Shown in pieces: positions 1 through 4,933 of a stretch of DNA of 5,134 bases. The stretch comes from Halobacteriales archaeon QS_9_67_15. GTDB lineage: Archaea; Halobacteriota; Halobacteria; Halobacteriales; Haloarculaceae. How positions within the stretch are numbered: the stretch's first letter is position 1; each line of letters begins with the position of its first letter. Both the position numbers and the translations under genes were made by a program. Below the pieces are notes generated by a model. The model made no database searches, was not told where the DNA came from, and worked only from the letters and a program-made list of their open reading frames with translations. The DNA lies in the NCBI GenBank assembly GCA_003023165.1, contig PXSD01000151.1, forward strand, positions 1 to 5,134, given 5' to 3'.

Positions 1-332
1 GTCGAGAGCAGGGCGTTGGTGTCGGTGTGGGCGCCCCGATATCGGTCGGTCAGTTCGTCGAACCGTTCCATCCCCTCGCGAACGCCGTCGACGCCGACGG
101 TCGTGTACGGGTGCTCGTCCGGGAGGTCCGGGATGGCTTCGTAGGGGTCCGTGATCGGTCCGTCACCGTCGGGCGTGTATCCGAGTACGTCGACGAGCCC
201 CGATGCCTGTGCGAGGGTGCTCTGCTTATAAGAGACGAGGCGAACGTCCGCGCCCGCGTCGGCGGCGCCGAGCGCGGAGACGGCGCCGGCCAGTCCTCCA
301 CCGACGACCAGTACCTCTGACTCAATCGCCAT
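1..332 (-). CDS. glpB: GlpB, anaerobic-type glycerol-3-phosphate dehydrogenase subunit B (5' part; truncated by the window edge)
   Basis: GlpB is the second flavoprotein subunit of the GlpABC complex, which oxidises sn-glycerol-3-phosphate to dihydroxyacetone phosphate and passes electrons via GlpC to the quinone pool. I translated the minus strand from the ATG at 332-330; it stays open for 110 codons to the window edge, and the rest of the gene lies outside. Residues 7-16 read VLVVGGGLAG, an N-terminal FAD-binding Rossmann loop (GxGxxG). The next conserved stretches match E. coli GlpB as I remember it: an ASGLVDVL block near residues 45-52 (E. coli SSGSLDLL), a PDG shortly after, and HPY near residues 76-78. 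The start codon overlaps the end of glpA by 11 bp and has a strong Shine-Dalgarno sequence inside glpA, so it is almost certainly cotranscribed. Family assignment is firm, although only about a quarter of the protein is visible. Confidence 0.9.
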   Translation of the reverse strand, partial: MAIESEVLVVGGGLAGAVSALGAADAGADVRLVSYKQSTLAQASGLVDVLGYTPDGDGPITDPYEAIPDLPDEHPYTTVGVDGVREGMERFDELTDRYRGAHTDTNALLS

Positions 333-2061
333 CCCGGCCTCCGTCTGTCACGACCCCGCGGTCGGCGTCCGGACCGGCTTCGGCTTCGCTACCACGGCCC
401 TGGTCGAACGCCGCGAAGTCGACCGGTTCCTCGCTGTCGGCCGGGTCGTGGTCGCGGTTCTGCGTGGTGGCGTGGAGGGCGTAGTTCAACATCGCCTGCG
501 AGAGCTGCTCGCCCCACAGTGCGTGTCGCTGCCCTTTCCAGCGCTCCTGGAGGAGTTCGTCCCACGCCGCGCGAACGGTCGGCTCGTCGTAGCTGTCCTG
601 GAGCTCGCTCGCGAGGCGGTGCGCGCAGAACCCGCCCTGGCAGTTGCCCATGGACGCGCGCGTCCGAATGCGCACCGCGTTGAGGTCCGAGCCCGACTGG
701 TCGATGGCGTCCTGTACTTCCGCGCGGGTGACCGCCTCGCAGCCGCAGATCGTCGGGTTGGGACCGTCGGTGTCGAGCACTTCCTCGGCGCGAGAGCCGA
801 GGCGCTCGACGCTCCGGCGGCCGATAGGCGACCTGAGTCCGAACTCGTCCATGTAGTCGCGGAGGACCGAGAAGTCCTCGCTCCCGGGGAGCGACACGTC
901 GGCGGTCCGGCACTCGGCGTCGATGCCGAACAGGTCGCAGACGTGGTCGGTGATGTCCTCGGCCATCATCCGATAGGTGGTGAACTTCCCGCCGACGATG
1001 CTGGTCATCCCCGGCACGTCGTCGCGCTCCTCGTGGTCGAGCAGGAAGAAGTCGCGCGTGATGTCCGTCGGGTCCTCGCTGCCTACGTCCGGCGGTTCGT
1101 ACAGCGGGCGGACGCCCCAGAACGACCGGATCGTCCGCGCCTCCTCGAGTATCGGGACCAGCTCCGACAGCGTCTCGATCATCGCGTCGACCTCCCACTG
1201 CTCCTCGGGGTAGTCCTCGGGGTCGTCGACCTCTTCGTCCGTAGTCCCGAGAATCGCGGTCGTCTCGTGAGGGACGACGATGTCCGCGTCGCCCTTCGGC
1301 CGACAGCGATTGACGACGGTGTCGACCTGCCTGACGTTCATGATCGTCATCACGCCCTTCGACGGGCGTACCTCGACGTCGAGGCCCGCCATATCGCCGA
1401 TGCGACCCGCCCACGCGCCGGTCGCGTTGACGATGTGGTCTGCGCGGATCTCCTCCGTCCCACCCGCCGTGCCGTGGACGCGGACACCGGGACCGGAGTC
1501 GTGTTCGACTTCGAGACCGACGGTCTCGCCGTCCTCGACGATCAGGTCGGTGACCTCCGAGTGCGTCTCGATCCGCGCGCCGTGTTCGACGGCGCTCGCG
1601 GCGTTCGCGACCACGAGCCGAAACGGGTCGACCGCGCCGTCCGGGACCGAGATCGCCTTGTCGATGTCCCCTGCCAGGTGCGGTTCCCGAGCGCGCGCTT
1701 CCCGACCGGAGATCACCTCGGCGGGGATACCGCAGGCTTCACAGCCGTCGAGCTTCTTCTGGAAGTACTCCTCCGAGTCCTCCGGCCGCTTGACGAACAT
1801 GCCGCCCGTCATCTCGACGCAGTGGCTCGCGATATCGCGGAGGACGCGGTTCTCTTCAATACACTCCGTGGCGCTGGCCTGGTCGGAGACGGCGTATCGA
1901 CCGCCGCTGTGCAGGAGGCCGTGCATCCGCCCTGTCGTCCCGTGGGTCAGATTCCCCTGCTCGACGAGCGTCACGTCGAACCCGCGCATCGCGAGATCCC
2001 GCGCGACGCCCGTGCCCGTCGACCCGCCCCCGATGACTGCGATATGGGGTTTCGATTCCAT
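322..2061 (-). CDS. glpA: GlpA, anaerobic-type glycerol-3-phosphate dehydrogenase catalytic subunit A
   Basis: This 579-residue protein is the catalytic FAD subunit that oxidises G3P to dihydroxyacetone phosphate. Residues 8-16 (AVIGGGSTG) form the FAD-binding GxGxxG loop. A conserved flavin/substrate-domain block LLHSGGRYAV is at 49-58, an ECIEEN block at 66-71, GTTDEE at 272-277, and the second dehydrogenase motif SIVGGKFTTYR at 354-364. The C-terminal part holds a BFD-like [2Fe-2S] domain with cysteines at 439, 441, 474 and 479 (CxC...CxxxxC), the arrangement of E. coli GlpA. E. coli GlpA is about 542 residues; the extra length here is mainly an acidic, probably disordered tail from about 535, common in halophiles. 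The start is supported by the FAD loop beginning at residue 8 and by a TATA-like element about 34 nt upstream, which predicts an almost leaderless mRNA. It is the first gene of the operon, and its TGA lies inside the glpB start region. Confidence 0.96.
   Translation of the reverse strand: MESKPHIAVIGGGSTGTGVARDLAMRGFDVTLVEQGNLTHGTTGRMHGLLHSGGRYAVSDQASATECIEENRVLRDIASHCVEMTGGMFVKRPEDSEEYFQKKLDGCEACGIPAEVISGREARAREPHLAGDIDKAISVPDGAVDPFRLVVANAASAVEHGARIETHSEVTDLIVEDGETVGLEVEHDSGPGVRVHGTAGGTEEIRADHIVNATGAWAGRIGDMAGLDVEVRPSKGVMTIMNVRQVDTVVNRCRPKGDADIVVPHETTAILGTTDEEVDDPEDYPEEQWEVDAMIETLSELVPILEEARTIRSFWGVRPLYEPPDVGSEDPTDITRDFFLLDHEERDDVPGMTSIVGGKFTTYRMMAEDITDHVCDLFGIDAECRTADVSLPGSEDFSVLRDYMDEFGLRSPIGRRSVERLGSRAEEVLDTDGPNPTICGCEAVTRAEVQDAIDQSGSDLNAVRIRTRASMGNCQGGFCAHRLASELQDSYDEPTVRAAWDELLQERWKGQRHALWGEQLSQAMLNYALHATTQNRDHDPADSEEPVDFAAFDQGRGSEAEAGPDADRGVVTDGGRDGD
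338..342 (-). promoter_or_regulatory. Shine-Dalgarno site for glpB
   Basis: On the minus strand GGAGG lies 5 nt before the glpB ATG (332-330), inside the last codons of glpA. It is complementary to the anti-SD end of archaeal 16S rRNA. This fixes the glpB start and fits translation of an internal operon gene, in contrast to the apparently near-leaderless start of glpA. Confidence 0.75.
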
Positions 2062-2062
2062 C

Positions 2063-2082
2063 TATTAGACGCTCTAAGACGC
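2063..2082 (-). repeat. Tandem 10-bp imperfect repeat over the predicted glpA transcription start
   Basis: On the minus strand two adjacent 10-mers, GCGTCTTAGA (2082-2073) and GCGTCTAATA (2072-2063), agree at 8 of 10 positions. They fill most of the space between the TATA box and the glpA ATG. One helical turn of spacing puts both copies on the same DNA face, as for a repressor site. Chance similarity is possible, and no regulator is identified. Confidence 0.35.
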
Positions 2083-2089
2083 CTACCTA

Positions 2090-2099
2090 CTTTATTTTA
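2090..2099 (-). promoter_or_regulatory. Candidate archaeal TATA box for the glpAB operon
   Basis: Read on the minus strand this is TAAAATAAAG. Its centre is about 34 nt upstream of the glpA ATG, which places the expected start of transcription (about 27 nt downstream of the box centre) only some 7 nt before the ATG. Short or absent 5' leaders are typical of haloarchaeal first genes. No clear Shine-Dalgarno sequence precedes the ATG, which agrees. The exact box edges are a judgement. Confidence 0.55.
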
Positions 2100-2136
2100 C
2101 CGTCGCAACTATGCTGTCAATAAATTTAATACGGAA

Positions 2137-2165
2137 TACTGGCATTTTTTGTACGCCAATTAGTA
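2137..2165. promoter_or_regulatory. Inverted repeat TGGC-N11-GCCA in the divergent intergenic region (possible operator)
   Basis: TACTGGC at 2137-2143 faces GCCA at 2155-2158, followed after three bases by AGTA (2162-2165). The inner arms TGGC/GCCA are perfect with an 11-nt spacer that includes six T. The site lies about 40 nt upstream of the glpA TATA box and about 65 nt upstream of the transducer TATA box, so one protein bound here could affect both directions. GCCAGTA, the minus-strand reading of the left arm, recurs just upstream of the glpK TATA box (4842-4848). This is a pattern only; no known consensus is matched. Confidence 0.3.
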
Positions 2166-2229
2166 TCTATTGCTGCCCCGCTATAAGGGAATGACTTTAT
2201 CGGGTGGTCCCATCCGTCAGTAAATCTTA

Positions 2230-2237
2230 TTTATAAT
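2230..2237 (+). promoter_or_regulatory. Candidate archaeal TATA box for the transducer transcript
   Basis: TTTATAAT lies within a longer A/T block at 2227-2241. Its centre is about 35 nt upstream of the ATG at 2269, almost the same spacing as the glpA box has to its ATG. It predicts transcription starting near 2260, about 100 nt upstream of the transducer ATG at 2364. The transducer therefore either has a long leader or sits behind the small ORF at 2269. Confidence 0.55.
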
Positions 2238-2268
2238 AAAACGGAACAGGGCTGCAGGTGGTGATCGT

Positions 2269-2367
2269 ATGTCAACATATAACAGGAACAATGTGACCGG
2301 CGACGTGGGCGCCGAGACCGTGTATCGCTGCCGAAACGGAGTCCCGCCTGTGAGACCGGGCAGATGA
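2269..2367 (+). CDS. Possible 32-residue leader ORF, stop/start overlapping the transducer gene
   Basis: This is a short frame, ATG at 2269 to TGA at 2365-2367, encoding 32 residues that begin MSTYNRNNVTGD and end RPGR. I do not recognise it. Three points favour translation. The ATG is about 35 nt from the centre of the upstream TATA box, the spacing seen for glpA, so it would be the first start codon on the mRNA. About two thirds of its codons end in G or C. Its TGA overlaps the transducer ATG as ATGA (2364-2367), the usual form for translational coupling, while the transducer ATG has only a weak GTGA 10 nt upstream as a possible ribosome site. Against it: it is short, has no known homologue that I can name, and contains several codons uncommon in haloarchaea (TCA, ACA, AGG, AGA). 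It could also simply be leader sequence. Confidence 0.35.
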   Translation: MSTYNRNNVTGDVGAETVYRCRNGVPPVRPGR

Positions 2368-4808
2368 GTCTCTGGGCGGCGGAGTCCGACCTGCGAGAAC
2401 GACTGCGGACGGTCATCGAGGAACGCGACGAGGCCAGGGCGTCCGTCGATAGGCTCGAGTCGGAACTGGCCGCGCAGCGGCGCGAGCGCGCGACGCTCGA
2501 GCGGGACGTGACGGCGCTCGGTGAGACGATCGACGACAACGCGGCGGGCGACCTCTCTGCGTCCCCGCCGACTCCGGAGAGCAATCGTGGGGCCCAGCTG
2601 TTCGAGGCGTACAAGACACTACTGACGGAGTGGCGGGGGACCGTCGAGCGGATGGCGTCGTTCGGCGAACAGGTCACCTCCTCGACGATGCACGTGGACG
2701 ACCGGCTCGACTCGGTCAAGGCGGCCAGCCGCGATGTCGACGACGCGGTCGACGAGATATCGAGCGGTGCGGCGAGACAGAGCGACAACATCGGGGCCAT
2801 CTCGGACGAGATGCGCAGTCTCTCGGCGACGATCGAGGAGATCGCCACGTCGGCGAACGAGGTCGCAGACACCTCCCGCGAGGCCGCCCGCCGCGGGAGT
2901 TCGGCGGAGGCTGCCGCGGCTTCCGCGGTGACCGAACTCGACGAGTTGCGCGACCACGCGGACGAGACCGTCGAGAAGGTCGAACGACTGAACGAGCTGC
3001 TCGCAGAGATCGAGGAGATCGTCGAGTTCATTACGGATCTGGCCGACCAGACGAACATCCTCGCGCTGAACGCGAACATCGAAGCGGCTCGCTCGGACGA
3101 GTCCGGGGCGGGGTTCACGGTGGTCGCCAACGAGGTCAAGAGCCTCGCCACCGAAACCAAGGCCGCTACGGAGGAGATCGAGGCGTCGATCGAGCACGTT
3201 CACGACCACGCGGACGAGACCGTCGAAGAGGTTCACGAGACCAGAGAGACGGTCGAGTCGTCGACCGAAGAAGTCGAGCAGGCCATCGAAGAGCTCGACG
3301 AGGTGGTCGAACGGGTCGCAGCGGTGGACACGAGCGTCCAAGAGATCGACGACGCGACCGACACGCAGGCCACGTCGACACAAGAGGTCGTCTCGATGGT
3401 CGACGACGTCGGGGAGATCAGCGACAGGACGGCCGAGCAGGCGGCGGTCGCCGCGGACGCGACGGCGGCCCAGACGACCGAGCTCGCGGAGGTCTCGACC
3501 CGAGTGTCGACGTTGACGGAACGGGCCGAGTCGCTCGAACGGACCCTCAGCGGGTTCGAGGTCGCGAGCGGGCGGTCGCGTGCGGACGAAGACGCGACCG
3601 TCGTCGAGTTCTGGCACGCGATGGGCGGGAAGAAGGCGCTGTTACTCGAGGACCTGGCGCGGGAGTTCGAGGACGCCACGGACGGGATCCGGCTCTCGCT
3701 CACGTCGAAGGGGAGCTACCGAGGGACCCTCGACTCGACTATCAGAGCCGCCGAGGGCGGCGACCCGCCCGCGATAGCCCAGATATTCGAGATCGGGTCG
3801 ACCCGCGCCCGGGAGAGCGGGCACTTCCGGCCCGTCGAGACGCTGCTCGACGGCGACCACCTTGATTCGCTGATCGACCCGGTCACTGCCTACTACCGGT
3901 TCGACGGGCGGTTGCACTCGCTGCCGTTCAACGCGTCGAATCCGGTGCTTGTCTACGACCGCGACGCGTTCCGGCGGGCGGGACTGAACCCGGACGAACC
4001 GCCCGAGACGCTCTCCGCTGTCAGGGCGGCCGCAGAACAACTCGTCGACGCCGGCGTTACGGAGTACGGCGTGACATTCGCGAACTACTCGTGGTTCGTC
4101 GAACAGTGGTTCTCTGAGGCGAACGAACCGCTCGTAGACAACGAGAACGGTCGGGCGGGCGCGCCGACGACAGCAAACCTCGACGGCGAGTTCGCCCAGT
4201 CGCTGTTCGAGTGGTGGGCTGGAATGGAGGCCGACGGGCTCTACCACGACCCCGGTATCGAGGCGCGGGGTGCGGCCCGGTCCGCGTTCCTCGATGGGTC
4301 GGCCGCGATGGCGGTCGTCTCCTCGTCGTCACTGAACGCCGTCGAATCCGACGCGCGGTTCGACGTCGGGACGGGGCAGTTCCCCGTGCTGGACGAGCGA
4401 ACCGGGGTGCTGGTTGGAGGTGCGTCGCTCTGGGTGGCCGACGACGTTCCACCGGTAATCCACGACGCTGTCAGCGAGCTCCTCACCTGGCTGACCGAAC
4501 CCGCTCAGCAGGACCGGTGGCACCGAGAGACCGGGTATTTCCCGGTTCACGAGGACGCGATCGCCAGCCTGCGCGGAGACGGCTGGTTCCGGGAGAACCC
4601 ACACTACGAGACTGCGTTCGAGCAGCTCACCGCCACGACCGACACGACGGCGACGCGCGGCGCGCAGATCGGCCCCTTCGATACCGTCAGGACGGTGATC
4701 GAAGAAGGGATCGACCGATTCGACGGGGTCGACTCGGTCGCAGACGAACTCGACAGATTGGACTCTCAGATCGAGTCTGGGCTCAAATCGTACGATAGAG
4801 GAGGTTGA
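2364..4808 (+). CDS. Soluble Htr/MCP chemotaxis transducer fused to a C-terminal UgpB-type glycerol-3-phosphate-binding domain
   Basis: This is an 814-residue, cysteine-free protein. Residues 1-50 are a charged, coiled-coil-like helix; there is no signal peptide, twin-arginine motif, transmembrane segment or HAMP domain. From about 75 to 398 it is an MCP signalling hairpin. The CheA/CheW-binding tip is DQTNILALNANIEAAR (228-243), followed by GFTVVANEVKSLA (250-262). A methylation-type motif SATIEEIATS is at 154-163 and a related QE site at 340-341. Residues 411-805 match mature E. coli UgpB end to end: EFWHAMGG (415-422), SKGSY (448-452), PFNASNPV (521-528), GGASLWV (685-691), WHRETGYFP (719-727), RTVIEEGID (776-784). 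Residues aligned with UgpB G3P contacts are Y452, E476, S525, S653, G686, Y725 and R776, all identical. The fusion joint falls where the UgpB signal peptide would be cleaved. It lies between glpA and glpK. The likely role, by inference, is a cytoplasmic sensor of G3P or a related phosphodiester driving CheA. The upstream frame has no ATG back to the stop at 2280, so the start at 2364 is favoured. Confidence 0.92.
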   Translation: MSLWAAESDLRERLRTVIEERDEARASVDRLESELAAQRRERATLERDVTALGETIDDNAAGDLSASPPTPESNRGAQLFEAYKTLLTEWRGTVERMASFGEQVTSSTMHVDDRLDSVKAASRDVDDAVDEISSGAARQSDNIGAISDEMRSLSATIEEIATSANEVADTSREAARRGSSAEAAAASAVTELDELRDHADETVEKVERLNELLAEIEEIVEFITDLADQTNILALNANIEAARSDESGAGFTVVANEVKSLATETKAATEEIEASIEHVHDHADETVEEVHETRETVESSTEEVEQAIEELDEVVERVAAVDTSVQEIDDATDTQATSTQEVVSMVDDVGEISDRTAEQAAVAADATAAQTTELAEVSTRVSTLTERAESLERTLSGFEVASGRSRADEDATVVEFWHAMGGKKALLLEDLAREFEDATDGIRLSLTSKGSYRGTLDSTIRAAEGGDPPAIAQIFEIGSTRARESGHFRPVETLLDGDHLDSLIDPVTAYYRFDGRLHSLPFNASNPVLVYDRDAFRRAGLNPDEPPETLSAVRAAAEQLVDAGVTEYGVTFANYSWFVEQWFSEANEPLVDNENGRAGAPTTANLDGEFAQSLFEWWAGMEADGLYHDPGIEARGAARSAFLDGSAAMAVVSSSSLNAVESDARFDVGTGQFPVLDERTGVLVGGASLWVADDVPPVIHDAVSELLTWLTEPAQQDRWHRETGYFPVHEDAIASLRGDGWFRENPHYETAFEQLTATTDTTATRGAQIGPFDTVRTVIEEGIDRFDGVDSVADELDRLDSQIESGLKSYDRGG
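2951..3226 (+). repeat. Exact 24-bp direct repeat inside the transducer hairpin
   Basis: Positions 2951-2974 and 3203-3226 are identical over 24 bp and encode DHADETVE at residues 197-204 and 281-288. The copies are 252 bp apart, i.e. 84 codons or exactly 12 heptads, so both keep the coiled-coil register, one in each arm of the hairpin. This may be a remnant of internal duplication or conversion, or a coincidence favoured by repeated acidic heptads and biased codons. Confidence 0.8.
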
Positions 4809-4854
4809 GGCTGCGTACGCCCACTTTATTATTGATTTCCGGCCAGTAGTAATA

Positions 4855-4860
4855 TTTATA
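4855..4860 (+). promoter_or_regulatory. Candidate TATA box for glpK
   Basis: TTTATA sits in an A/T stretch directly after GCCAGTAGTAA. Its expected start of transcription is near 4884, giving a 5' leader of about 50 nt before the glpK ATG, with no good Shine-Dalgarno sequence. A second, weaker T/A block at 4824-4831 (CTTTATTA) could be an alternative box, starting transcription near 4855. glpK therefore probably has its own promoter besides any readthrough from the transducer gene. Confidence 0.45.
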
Positions 4861-4887
4861 ATGATCCACTATGTCGTTTACCGGCAA

Positions 4888-4914
4888 GGCGGCAGTCGAA
4901 GTAAACTGTCCGCC
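4888..4914 (+). promoter_or_regulatory. Hairpin in the glpK 5' leader
   Basis: GGCGGCAGT (4888-4896) pairs with ACTGTCCGCC (4905-4914) around an 8-nt loop, with one unpaired T in the right arm. Two overlapping alternatives exist: GTTTAC (4876-4881) with GTAAAC (4901-4906), and CCGGC (4881-4885) with GCCGG (4912-4916). All lie between the glpK TATA box and its start codon. The element could be an RNA structure affecting translation or a DNA operator; no known riboswitch class is recognised. Confidence 0.4.
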
Positions 4915-4933
4915 GGATAGAGACAACGTAACA

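Noticed and set aside
448..2163. A 571-codon open frame on the plus strand opposite glpA
   Set aside because: It is the antisense shadow of a GC-rich gene. Its product is Arg/Val/Asp-rich with no recognisable motif, whereas the minus-strand frame is a full GlpA with FAD and [2Fe-2S] motifs.
2137..2165. Site for the haloarchaeal sugar regulator TrmB (TACT-N7/8-GAGTA, from memory)
   Set aside because: TACT and AGTA are present but about 21 nt apart and without the G of GAGTA, so the spacing does not fit.
2283..2363. N-terminal extension of the transducer in its own frame upstream of 2364
   Set aside because: The frame is open back to the stop at 2280-2282 but has no ATG, GTG or TTG, and the hypothetical residues are Arg-rich, unlike the acidic protein that follows.
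2478..2486. Possible twin-arginine export signal (RR at residues 39-40 of the transducer)
   Set aside because: It is embedded in a charged helix (AAQRRERATLERD) with no hydrophobic segment after it, so export of this protein is not supported.
2231..3160. A 309-codon Ser-rich open frame on the minus strand opposite the transducer
   Set aside because: Serine- and arginine-rich low-complexity product typical of the reverse frame of Glu/Asp-rich haloarchaeal coiled-coil genes; no motif.
2630..3865. A 411-codon Arg/Gly-rich frame on the plus strand within the transducer gene
   Set aside because: Strongly basic composition is opposite to a haloarchaeal proteome, and it is a frame-shifted reading of the MCP/UgpB gene.
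4824..4838. T-rich stretch after the transducer stop as a transcription terminator
   Set aside because: The T runs are short and broken (CTTTATTATTGATTT) with no stem before them. Archaeal terminators can be simple U tracts, but this is too weak to call.
4871..4933. Earlier in-frame ATG for glpK at 4871
   Set aside because: It would add 21 residues with no counterpart in the family, would sit only about 11 nt after the best TATA box, and overlaps the leader hairpin.
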